Below are positions 39,934-49,137 of a DNA stretch of 64,000 nt, in pieces. Each line of letters opens with the position of its first letter. The first letter of the stretch is position 1. The stretch is taken from contig JAJJLU010003475.1 of NCBI GenBank assembly GCA_023807065.1, forward strand, positions 20,772 to 84,771. Reading direction: 5' to 3'. The notes under the pieces were generated by a model that was given only the letters and a program-made list of their open reading frames with translations, was not told where the DNA came from and did not search any database. This DNA comes from Isotricha intestinalis. Taxonomy: Eukaryota > Ciliophora > Litostomatea > Vestibuliferida > Isotrichidae. The position numbers were made by a program, and so were the translations under genes.

Positions 39934-42111
39934 TTATGCTATATATTCATAATAATCAGATTTACGAGATAAATAACCTCTTTCTATTAAGCTTTCTATT
40001 CTGTTTTTGATTGTTAAAATTTCAGGAATAAAATCATTTTGAAGAGATAATAATATAGAATTAATTAATTCATTATGTGATAATCTTTTTTTAGATTTCA
40101 TTATTGTCATTATTTTAGAATCAATAATAAATTTCCTTTGATTTTGTATTATTTGATTGTGACTTTCATCATTTTTCTTTATATTATATTCAAAATTAGT
40201 TTTAAATATTATTTTATTTTGATTAGAAGTAAAATTACTATTAAGTATAAATTTATCACTTTCTTCTTTAATTAAAATTTTATTATTAATTAAAGGCTCA
40301 ATTGAATCAATTATTTTTTGATTGGATTTAATATTAAAAATATTTAAAATTTCTTCTAAAGAAACTTTCCTTAATTTATTTTTATTAAAAAGAAAACAAA
40401 TCATAGCTTGTAAAGGAGACATACATAAAGTATATTTTTTTAAATTTAAATTATAAATAATTTCACAATCACCTAAAAATAAATTATAATAAATAATAGT
40501 ATTGATATGATTACTTTTATAATAAATAGTAAATTCATCATAAAATTTAAAAAAAGAATAATTTTGAAATTCATTAATAAAAAATTTATTCATTTCAATC
40601 ATTAAATCATTTTTTTTAATATTTAACCAATTTGACATTGTTAACATTTTAACTTTAAAACCTTGAGAAAGTAATTCAGAGTTAAACGAGTTTAAATTAT
40701 CTAAAAATTTTTCAGAAGCTTTTAAATCTGAAATCATTTTTTCACATTTTGATATAAAAAAATTCCCAAATTCATTTTTTAACTTTGTTAAACAATAAAT
40801 TTCTTGTTCTTCATTATAATTACTTTTTAAAATTCTTTGACTGAAATATTCTCTGTAATTATATTCAAAAATATCTTTATCATTTAAGAATTTAATTAAT
40901 GATATTATATTATCAAATTCTTCATTATTAAAATTTTGAGATTTAATTAAATCATCAATATACTTAGGAATTAATTTAGAAAAAATTGCTGATTTTTTAT
41001 TTATTATTTTTTTTTTATTTAAATAAATTAATTTGGGTTCAATATAAGAAATTAAATTTAATAATTGGAAATTTTCATCTATTTTTAAAAATAAATTAAT
41101 AATGTTTTGAAGAAATTTAAAAGTTACTTCTTTATTTTTTTTTTCTTCTTTATCAAATAAAGTATAATAATCTAAATAAATTGATTCTATTGATTCACAT
41201 AAAATAGATAAAAATTCATTTTTTCCATTTTCACTTATTGAACATAAGGAATATAATTCAGATAATATTTTAAAATTGTTAAGGAAATATTGTTTAAAGT
41301 TTTTAAAAGTTTCTTCTTTTTTCAGGAAATTATTAATTATTAAATTTAAAAAATGTGTTATTAAAATATCTAAACTTTTATTTAAATTGTTTGATTTTAT
41401 TTTTTCTAATTCTCTTTTATATAAATTTATAATATTGGTTATTATAATATCAAAAGATTTTGTATTCTGAAGAATTTGTTCTAAAGAAAAAGAATAAAAT
41501 TTTATTTCATTTTCAATTATTTCTTTTTCAAAATATTCAAAATAAATTTTTTCATCTATTTGATTTATAATACCAATAAAATCAAATAAAATCATTGAAA
41601 CTTGTTTAGCTGAATTTAATTTACTTATTATAAAATTTTGCCATTGATTTAAATTTTTTAAGATAATATTATTTAAAAATGTTAATCTAAATTCTTGTAA
41701 AGTCGAAGGATAATTTTTTGGTTTAAGATAATTACTTTCATAATATAATAATAACTTACTTATTTTTAAAATTTTTTCGGATAAATTTTCATATACTTCT
41801 ATAATATTTTCTATGTCAAAATTTTTATCATCTATTTTTATATTATCATTTAAAACTTTATTTATTAAATTGATTATATTTTCTCTTAAAGAATTACCTC
41901 CTTTTCCTCTTGTTATTGTTAATACTAAAAAATATATTTTTTCATAACTAAATTCACTTAAATCATTTGTATTAAAAATTTCTTCTAAATATTTTATTAA
42001 TTCATCTATTTTTATTTTTATTTCATCTTTAGGTTTTTCATTATATATCATTTCATTTTTATTATTTGTAATAAATACTTTTTGATTCTTGAAAATAATA
42101 TTTGAATTCAT
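39934..42111 (-). CDS. Cullin
   Basis: The 725-residue protein has cullin repeats at the N-terminus (helical, about 1-380). A cullin-homology domain covers about 400-620, with LTMSNWLNIKKND and IYYNLFLGDCEIIYNL, and a winged-helix B (CULLIN_Nedd8) domain follows. In the latter, RKFIIDSKIMTIMKSKKRLSHNELI carries the Lys of the IMKS(R/K)K neddylation motif. The end RIESLIERGYLSRKSDYYEYIA is the conserved cullin C-terminus (here YIA, with Tyr-x-Ala). Cullins scaffold RING ligases. The subtype cannot be told from sequence alone. The F-box/LRR-like protein at 2.1 kb could be a partner if this is CUL1-like. The stop is TAA. Confidence 0.93.
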   Translation of the reverse strand: MNSNIIFKNQKVFITNNKNEMIYNEKPKDEIKIKIDELIKYLEEIFNTNDLSEFSYEKIYFLVLTITRGKGGNSLRENIINLINKVLNDNIKIDDKNFDIENIIEVYENLSEKILKISKLLLYYESNYLKPKNYPSTLQEFRLTFLNNIILKNLNQWQNFIISKLNSAKQVSMILFDFIGIINQIDEKIYFEYFEKEIIENEIKFYSFSLEQILQNTKSFDIIITNIINLYKRELEKIKSNNLNKSLDILITHFLNLIINNFLKKEETFKNFKQYFLNNFKILSELYSLCSISENGKNEFLSILCESIESIYLDYYTLFDKEEKKNKEVTFKFLQNIINLFLKIDENFQLLNLISYIEPKLIYLNKKKIINKKSAIFSKLIPKYIDDLIKSQNFNNEEFDNIISLIKFLNDKDIFEYNYREYFSQRILKSNYNEEQEIYCLTKLKNEFGNFFISKCEKMISDLKASEKFLDNLNSFNSELLSQGFKVKMLTMSNWLNIKKNDLMIEMNKFFINEFQNYSFFKFYDEFTIYYKSNHINTIIYYNLFLGDCEIIYNLNLKKYTLCMSPLQAMICFLFNKNKLRKVSLEEILNIFNIKSNQKIIDSIEPLINNKILIKEESDKFILNSNFTSNQNKIIFKTNFEYNIKKNDESHNQIIQNQRKFIIDSKIMTIMKSKKRLSHNELINSILLSLQNDFIPEILTIKNRIESLIERGYLSRKSDYYEYIA

Positions 42112-42320
42112 ATTAAAAATTGATAAATATTAATTAATAATATTTAAATATATTCATAATATTAATTTTTAATTAAACAATTATTTCAAAATTTTTTATT
42201 ATTATTACTATAAAAACATATTTCTCTTCATTTTATAATAACAATAAAACAAAACTTAATATTAGATAAAAAATATAAATTCAATTATTTAAAAATTTAA
42301 ATACTTATATTAAATATGAA

Positions 42321-43427
42321 TTAATCATATTCATATTCATATTCATCTTCAGTTCTTTTATTTCTTTTTAAAATTTTTTCAAGTAAATTATCTCTTTTTT
42401 CAAATTTAAAAGGATTTCTTATTAAATGACATTTTAAATGTTGCATAATAATATCATTAATATCAACTCCAAATATAGGTTTTCTTATAGTTTTTGTTCT
42501 CAAACCAAAGATTCTCATTATTACACTTGTTTCTTTCTTACTACTACCATAATGATCAGGTAAAATTAATATAGCTTTTCTTTCTTCTTCATTAGCAATT
42601 TTTATTGATTGAGAATCATCTTTTTTATTAAAGTAAGAATAATAAATAAAATCAGACTTTTCATAACTATCTACTTTCTCACCTAAATTTTTATAAGTTT
42701 TTAATATCAACATTAATTCTCTTGTTGTATTTAATTTTATTAAATTAATTTTATTTATCATATTAACATCATTTCTATTAACATATGAATTTATTTTTTC
42801 TATATTATGTTTATAAAAGTTAAATCTCTTTTGTTCTTTATTTCTAAAATTTAAAAAATATAAATGATTTTTTAATAAAGGAACAGTATAAATATCATAT
42901 CTAAAATTAACAATATTTTCAAATTTATTATAAAAATTCCTTAATAACTTAGATATATGAGAATTAAAATGATGAAAACTATCTAAATTACCATATCTAA
43001 AGTAAGCTCTTATTTTTTTCATTCTGAAAAAATCTTCATGTGATAATTTAATCATATCATCTACTAAATCTCTTTCTTCTTCAAAAAATATTGTTTTTTC
43101 TTCATAAGTTCTAAAATCTAAACTTTTTAATTGTATATTTGGTTTTTCATATTCAGTTGGAATTTTATATTTTTGAGGTTCGTTTATATTTATTTTTTTA
43201 TTTAAATTTTGCATAAATGTTAAGTTTAATATTGGAAATACATTTGTAATTATTGGATTTATTGATAATTTACCATTTTTATTAAAACTTGAAATTGTTT
43301 TTAAATAAATTATATCTTTTTCTTTATTATTTATTTTAGATTCTTCTATTGAAGCTAAATTTTTATCCTTACACTTTATTTGTATTTTAATATCTTTCTT
43401 ATTTTTTTTTTTCCTATTGTCTTGCAT
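42321..43427 (-). CDS. Conserved-looking protein of unknown family
   Basis: The 368-residue protein has a charged N-terminus (about 1-90). The globular-looking core (about 110-340) includes RAYFRYGNLDSFHHFNSHI, TTRELMLILKTYKNLGEKVD and IMRIFGLRTKTIRKPIFGVD. It ends in an acidic Glu/Tyr repeat tail (EYEYEYD). No membrane segment, signal or Cys/His cluster is seen. I do not recognise it. The start is only 35 nt from the divergent CK1-CDPK fusion gene, so the pair may be co-regulated from one tiny promoter. The stop is TAA. Confidence 0.6.
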   Translation of the reverse strand: MQDNRKKKNKKDIKIQIKCKDKNLASIEESKINNKEKDIIYLKTISSFNKNGKLSINPIITNVFPILNLTFMQNLNKKININEPQKYKIPTEYEKPNIQLKSLDFRTYEEKTIFFEEERDLVDDMIKLSHEDFFRMKKIRAYFRYGNLDSFHHFNSHISKLLRNFYNKFENIVNFRYDIYTVPLLKNHLYFLNFRNKEQKRFNFYKHNIEKINSYVNRNDVNMINKINLIKLNTTRELMLILKTYKNLGEKVDSYEKSDFIYYSYFNKKDDSQSIKIANEEERKAILILPDHYGSSKKETSVIMRIFGLRTKTIRKPIFGVDINDIIMQHLKCHLIRNPFKFEKRDNLLEKILKRNKRTEDEYEYEYD

Positions 43428-43462
43428 TTTTTATTTTATTATTTATAAAAAATAATAAAGTA

Positions 43463-46400
43463 ATGAATAATGATAAAGAGGAAGAAAATTCTCCAAAAAA
43501 ATATAGATTAAAGTTAAGTGGAACTGTAAAAAAAAGAAAAACCGAAGATACAAGTCAAAATAACAGTGAAGAAAATATAAAAGAAACAAAAATTTCAAAA
43601 AATTTTTTTAGAAAAAAAACCACATCAATAGATTCTTTTCCTCCTTTATCTTCAGAAGAAGAATCTGAAAACCCGAAAAAGAAAAAGCAAAATAAAAATA
43701 AAAAACACGAACATAGTGATGTAATTGTAAATAATTATGTATTATTTAAAGAAATAGCAAATGGTACTTTTGGAAAAATTTTTTATGGTTTTAGCCTAAA
43801 AGATAATATAGAAATAGCAGTAAAAAAAGAAATAATATCAATTGAATATTCTCAAATAAAAATAGAAAATAAAATATATCATTCTTTATTAAACATTCCT
43901 AAAAATGCTGATTTATCAGGTCGATATAATATTCCTCAAAATAATGCTATTGGAGTTCCTAAATATTATGGTACAGGAAGTATTAAAAATACAAATTATT
44001 TAATTTTAGAATTTTTAGGACCTAATTTAATTCAATTACTAAAATTCTGTGGTAATAAAAAATTCACTGTTATAACAGTTTTTTTAATGGCAATTCAAAT
44101 ATTAAATCGTATTGAATATTTACATAAATTTCATTATGTTCATCGTGATATTAAACCAGAAAATTTCGTTATTGGAACAGGAAATAAATCAAATATTATT
44201 TATTTAATTGATTTTGGGTTATCAAAGCTATATAAAAATCCTAAAAATCATCAACATGTTCCTTATAGAGATGGTAAGAAATTAACTGGAACTATAAGAT
44301 ATATAAGTATTAATACTCATTTAGGTGTGGAACAAAGTAGAAGAGATGATTTAGAAAGTATTGCTTATGTATTAATATTATTATTAAAAGGATGTTTACC
44401 TTGGCAAAATTTACCAAATGATAAATCTTTTCAATTAATTATGAAAAAAAAACTGCAAATTCCTACTGAAATTTTATGCTATAAATTACCTGATGAAATT
44501 GCTCTTTATTTAAATTATTGTAAAAGTTTAAGATTTGAAGATAGACCTGATTATGATTATTTGAAAAGTATATTTGTTAGAGGAATTACTATATTTGCTA
44601 GTAAGTTATGTTTAAGTAAGGAAAGTTTATTTTTTGATTGGTTAATTGAAGATAAACATTACATTAGAAAAATATTAAAAATAGAAAAAAGTATTATATG
44701 TAATGGAGATGATTTTGATAAAAAAGATAATAATAAATCAAATGAAAAAATTTCAAATAATACACCAAAATTAAATAAAATCTTATTTAATAAAGAAAAC
44801 AATGAATTTACTGATAGTTTAAGTTCTTCAAGTAGTAGTGATGAAATTGAAGACTTAAATAATAATGAACCCTCAAATAAATATAATTATTCTTCTCTTT
44901 CAAAAACTTCAAAAAGTTCTCCTATAGTAAGTAAAAGTAATAATTTAAATAATGATAAAAATAATGATATTTCTGAACTTGAAAAACTAAACGATGAAGA
45001 ATCAAGTTCTTCAGGTACAATTCATGTTAAATTTAAGGGAATATTACAAGGAAAAACTGATAATGAAAAGCAAAACGAAAAATTTGACACATTAGTTTCT
45101 TCAATGAAAACAAAGGAAAAAATAGATCAATATATTGATACATTAATTTCCAATTCAAAAGGAGTTAATGTAGAAATTGAAAGTGATAAAAACAGTGATA
45201 GTGATGATGAGTATTCTTATTCAAGTGTTAATTTAAAAGGAATGCAAACTCCTACTTATAATCTAAAAGGAAGTTTTGAAGATAATAATGAAAATAATTC
45301 AAACAGAAAATTAAATTTTCAACTTGCAGAAAGTGGAATAACTTTTAAAATGAAAACTAATAGAACTAATTCTAATGTAGTAAATGAAAATTTCAGAAAA
45401 GAAAGTAAATTTATTGAAACTAATAGAATTAATAGTAAAGAAGAAAAATATAAAAAAAATGAAAATGAACAAGAAAAAGATTTTTCATTTTTTAATTCAA
45501 ATAATTCAAATATAAATGAATCAAATTTATCAAATTTAAATTTAACATATAAAAAAAATAGAAATTATAGTGGAACATTAGTAAGTGATCAAACAAATTC
45601 AAATAAAAAAAATCTCAAATTTAAAATATCAAATAAAGAAAAATATACTTATAATAAATTTAAAACAGAGAAATTTGATAATCCAAATGTTTATAAGAAT
45701 TTAACATCATTTCCTCATAATCCAAATGAAATAATGTTATTTGAAGATTTATTAAAAAAAGGAAAATCAACTGAAAAACTTAATACTTTAAAAATGTTAT
45801 CTGACATAGGAGGAAATTTAAGTAATATTCAAATTCCTTTAGCAAAAGAAAATATAATTAGAATTAATAATGAACCTGTTTCAAATTATTATATTATTTT
45901 AGATAATTTAGGTCAAGGTTCTTATGGTAGAGTAAAAAGAGTAAAACATAGAAAATTAAATGAAATAAGAGCAATGAAAATTGTAGATAAAAAATCTTTA
46001 TCAAGTCAACATGAAATAGAAATTTTACGTAAAATATCTCATCCTAATATTATAAATATTTATGAAATTTTTCAAGATCATAAACAATATTATATCATAT
46101 GTGAATATTGTGAAGGAGGAGAATTATTTTCTATTATATCAAGAAGAGGTAATTTCACTGAAAAAGAAGCAGCTAAAATTACTAAGCAAATATTACAAGG
46201 AATAAATTATTTACATTCTAATAATATAATTCATAGGGATTTAAAACCAGAAAATATTATTTTTGTTTCTAATGATAATGAAATAATAAAAATAATAGAT
46301 TTTGGTTCTGCAGTTGAAGTAAAAAATAAATCAAAAAAATTAAAAAAATTAATAGGAACTCCTTATTATATTGCTCCGGAAGTTTTGAGAGAAAATTATA

Positions 46401-47233
46401 ATGAAAAATGTGATATTTGGTCTTGTGGAGTAATATTATTTATTTTATTATGTGGTTATCCTCCTTTTAATGGAAGATCTAATAAAGAAATATATAATAA
46501 AATAGAAAATAGTTCTCCTTTATATTATGATGAAGAATGGAATGAAATATCAAAAGAAGCAAAAGATTTATGTAAAAAAATGCTTAAAAAAAATCCTAAT
46601 GAAAGATTATCTGCTGAAGAATGTTTAAAACATAAATGGTTTAATATAATAAATTCAATTGATGATGAAAACAAAGCTAAGAATAATCAAAATAAAATTA
46701 TTAAAAAAATGGCTTTATTTGTTAAACAAAATAAATTTAAACAAGCAGTTTTACAATTTATTTCAACACAATTTGATTTAAAAAAAGAAGAAGAAGATTT
46801 AAGAAATATATTTAAAGAATTTGATCATTCAAATAAAGGAGTAATTTCAAAAGAAGATTTTAAAGAACAATTAGAAAAAATATATGGAGAAATAATAACA
46901 AATGAATTAGCAGATGAAGTTTTTGAACAATTAGATTTAGATAATTCAGGGTCAATATCATATAATGAATTTATAACTTCTGTAATTGGTAATAGAAAAA
47001 ATATGACTGAAGAAAGATTAGAAAATGCTTTTAAAATGTTAGACAAAGATAATAATGGTTTATTAAGTATTGATGAAATTAAAAGTTATTTCGGAGGAGA
47101 AAATGAAATTTGGAAAGAAGTTTTAAAGGATGTTGATGAAAATGGAGATGGACAAATTGATTTTAAAGAATTTCATAAAATAATGGCTGGGTTAAAACCT
47201 GGAGATTTACTTGAAGAAACTATTATTGATTAA
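43463..47233 (+). CDS. Casein-kinase-1 / CDPK double-kinase fusion
   Basis: This single open frame of 1256 residues holds two protein kinases and four EF-hands. Kinase 1 (about 90-380) is CK1-type. It has IANGTFGKIFYG, Lys in AVKKE, HRDIKPEN (227-234), DFG (250-252), GTIRYISIN (276-284) and LGVEQSRRDDLES. A Ser/Asn-rich linker covers about 385-805. Kinase 2 (about 810-1060) is CaMK/CDPK-type, with LGQGSYGRVKRV, RAMKIV, HRDLKPEN, DFGSAVEV and GTPYYIAPEV. Four EF-hands follow (about 1119-1250): DHSNKGVISKED, DLDNSGSISYNE, DKDNNGLLSIDE and DENGDGQIDFKE. Both kinases keep their catalytic residues. I know CK1 and CDPK as separate families but not this combination. Calcium could steer a CK1 activity. 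The stop is TAA. Confidence 0.9.
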   Translation: MNNDKEEENSPKKYRLKLSGTVKKRKTEDTSQNNSEENIKETKISKNFFRKKTTSIDSFPPLSSEEESENPKKKKQNKNKKHEHSDVIVNNYVLFKEIANGTFGKIFYGFSLKDNIEIAVKKEIISIEYSQIKIENKIYHSLLNIPKNADLSGRYNIPQNNAIGVPKYYGTGSIKNTNYLILEFLGPNLIQLLKFCGNKKFTVITVFLMAIQILNRIEYLHKFHYVHRDIKPENFVIGTGNKSNIIYLIDFGLSKLYKNPKNHQHVPYRDGKKLTGTIRYISINTHLGVEQSRRDDLESIAYVLILLLKGCLPWQNLPNDKSFQLIMKKKLQIPTEILCYKLPDEIALYLNYCKSLRFEDRPDYDYLKSIFVRGITIFASKLCLSKESLFFDWLIEDKHYIRKILKIEKSIICNGDDFDKKDNNKSNEKISNNTPKLNKILFNKENNEFTDSLSSSSSSDEIEDLNNNEPSNKYNYSSLSKTSKSSPIVSKSNNLNNDKNNDISELEKLNDEESSSSGTIHVKFKGILQGKTDNEKQNEKFDTLVSSMKTKEKIDQYIDTLISNSKGVNVEIESDKNSDSDDEYSYSSVNLKGMQTPTYNLKGSFEDNNENNSNRKLNFQLAESGITFKMKTNRTNSNVVNENFRKESKFIETNRINSKEEKYKKNENEQEKDFSFFNSNNSNINESNLSNLNLTYKKNRNYSGTLVSDQTNSNKKNLKFKISNKEKYTYNKFKTEKFDNPNVYKNLTSFPHNPNEIMLFEDLLKKGKSTEKLNTLKMLSDIGGNLSNIQIPLAKENIIRINNEPVSNYYIILDNLGQGSYGRVKRVKHRKLNEIRAMKIVDKKSLSSQHEIEILRKISHPNIINIYEIFQDHKQYYIICEYCEGGELFSIISRRGNFTEKEAAKITKQILQGINYLHSNNIIHRDLKPENIIFVSNDNEIIKIIDFGSAVEVKNKSKKLKKLIGTPYYIAPEVLRENYNEKCDIWSCGVILFILLCGYPPFNGRSNKEIYNKIENSSPLYYDEEWNEISKEAKDLCKKMLKKNPNERLSAEECLKHKWFNIINSIDDENKAKNNQNKIIKKMALFVKQNKFKQAVLQFISTQFDLKKEEEDLRNIFKEFDHSNKGVISKEDFKEQLEKIYGEIITNELADEVFEQLDLDNSGSISYNEFITSVIGNRKNMTEERLENAFKMLDKDNNGLLSIDEIKSYFGGENEIWKEVLKDVDENGDGQIDFKEFHKIMAGLKPGDLLEETIID

Positions 47234-47514
47234 ATTAATAATCTCAAATAATATTATTAAATTGTTATATATATTATTATATCTAATTTTATAATATTGT
47301 TCCAAATTATTCCAAATTTAAAGTGTTATAAATATTTGTCATTAATATAAATATCATTTTTAATTTTTATTTATTTAAATATCTCTAAATAAAAATATCA
47401 TAATATAATTACATCTTTATTATATAAATAATTAATTTATTAAAAATTTATAAGAATCTTGATTAAGAAAATAAATAAAATATTAGAATATTTAACTTAA
47501 TAGGAAAAAAAAAT

Positions 47515-48051
47515 TTAAAATGGTAATTCTTTATAATTTTTAAAATGAACTACTTGGAATCCATTATTCATTTTATCATATTCATTATTTTCTGATGAAG
47601 GATCTAAAGTAACCCATTTTTCATCAATGAAAGCAATAACCCAAACATGATAATTAACAAGATGAAAAGATATTTGTTTTCCATATTGATATTGAGCAGG
47701 AATTCCAACTGCTCTTAAAAGTGCAATTAATAAATGAGATTTATCACAAGCATTTCCTATTCCTCTTTTTAAACTTTCAACTGCTCCAAATTTCGTATTT
47801 GAATATTTTTGATATGTTATTTTATCTCTTACAAATGAAAATATTTTTTCTGCCTTTTCTTTAGTATTTAATGTATCGTTTGTTAAATTTTCAGCTTTCT
47901 CTTTTATTAATAAATTTCCCACTTGACAATTTTTAGTTGCTTTTGTATAAGATGAAATGTCACAGGTCAGGAATAAATCATCTTTTTTTTTTCTGTTGAA
48001 GAATGAATGAGATAATATAATTAAATTCAAGAAAAATAAAAATTTATACAT
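47515..48051 (-). CDS. Secreted transglutaminase-like cysteine protease/crosslinking domain protein, methanogen-like
   Basis: The 178-residue protein has a signal peptide (about 1-17) followed by one transglutaminase-like domain. The Cys-His-Asp triad is visible: GNACDKSHLLIALLRAVGIP (Cys102), YHVWVIAFI (His135) and WVTLDPSS (Asp150). The upstream IFSFVRDKITY and FGAVESLKRG match the domain found in surface proteins of methanogens such as Methanobrevibacter, where it is attached to other repeats (known from family knowledge, not a search). Here it stands alone behind a eukaryotic signal peptide. A transfer from a gut methanogen is plausible. The role of the secreted enzyme may be to cut or crosslink peptide cross-bridges, including pseudomurein. 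The stop is TAA. Confidence 0.75.
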   Translation of the reverse strand: MYKFLFFLNLIILSHSFFNRKKKDDLFLTCDISSYTKATKNCQVGNLLIKEKAENLTNDTLNTKEKAEKIFSFVRDKITYQKYSNTKFGAVESLKRGIGNACDKSHLLIALLRAVGIPAQYQYGKQISFHLVNYHVWVIAFIDEKWVTLDPSSENNEYDKMNNGFQVVHFKNYKELPF

Positions 48052-48469
48052 TTTATTCTTAAAATCTTTTAAAATATAATTTATATATATATTATTTAAG
48101 ATAATTAATCATATTTATAATAATATTTTAAATTTATTAAAATATAAGAAAACTAATAATAATATTTAAAAATTTATAGAGTGAGAATTTCTATATAATA
48201 GTATTAAATTAATGTATAGAGAGAATTTTTAATTAAAAAAATATGATTTTAAATAATTATTTGAAAGAATTTTAAAAACTCAATAGAAGAATATGATGAG
48301 AATAAATGAGGTTTATAAAATAAAAATAAATAAAATTTATTATTTTTATAAAAAAAAATTATTAAATTATTAAATAAATTAAATAAAAAAAAAAAAAAAA
48401 AAATTAAAAATAAAAAAGAAAATAAGGGAAAAAAAGAATAAGAAAAACATATAGAATAATATATTAATA
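48052..48469. other. AT-rich spacer with A19 tract
   Basis: Extreme A/T sequence that includes 19 consecutive A at 48385-48403. On the minus strand this would continue the TUL1-like frame as a Phe-rich tail. Nothing else is seen. Confidence 0.5.
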
Positions 48470-49010
48470 TTATTAATAATATTATCAGAAACTAATTCTA
48501 ATTTAATATCTGATTCTTTTATAGGATCATCTCTAATTTTAACTAAACAAATAGCACAAATACTTTCTAAATCATTTTCACTAACATATAATTTATGAAA
48601 AATTCAGGACCTAAAATTTTTTGAAGAGAAATTATAATAGATTCAATGAATAAAGTTATAATAATAATAATTACTTTATTATAAGCTGGTTTAAATTGAA
48701 ATATATTATCAGGATATGCTTTAATATCTATTGGAAATAACATTTTGAAAAAAGTAAATAAAAATATATATGAAAAAGGTTGAGGTGGTTTTGTACTTGT
48801 TTTTACAATATAAATAGTTTGAAAAATCCAAGTAGAAAAAAAGAATAAATAAGTAAGAAAATAATATTGAAAAATAATTCTAATATTAATTAAACTAATA
48901 AATAAAATCATATAAAAAATAGAATAAAACTTGAATAACTTTTTTCTAAATAGAATAATATTATCATAAATTAAATCATTATATAGAAAGGAATAAAATT
49001 CCTTTAATTT
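48470..49010 (-). pseudogene. TUL1/DSC-type transmembrane RING E3 ligase, broken
   Basis: A minus-strand frame encodes hydrophobic segments of a TUL1-like ligase. These include WIFQTIYIVKTSTKPPQPFS, LFPIDIKAYPDN and SLQKILGPEFF (homologous to 'TRKPL..Y', 'CPNN' and 'LGPRFF' of TUL1). Just after GPEFF the frame ends. In the next frame it goes on HKLYVSENDLESICAICLVKI, the start of a RING finger (first CxxC at 48547-48558). Restoring one T in the T-run at 48598-48602 would join the two. The second half of the RING is missing and replaced by a Phe-rich tail, and the N-terminal half of the protein is absent above about 49010. It is therefore a truncated relic, not just a sequencing slip. Confidence 0.65.
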
Positions 49011-49137
49011 ATTATTATAAAAAAATTAAAAATATAAAAAGTTAAAAACTTAATAGATAATTTAAATTTTTAATATAAACAATAATATAAAATATATAAC
49101 TAATTATAAAAAATTAGTTATTATACTATCAAACATT

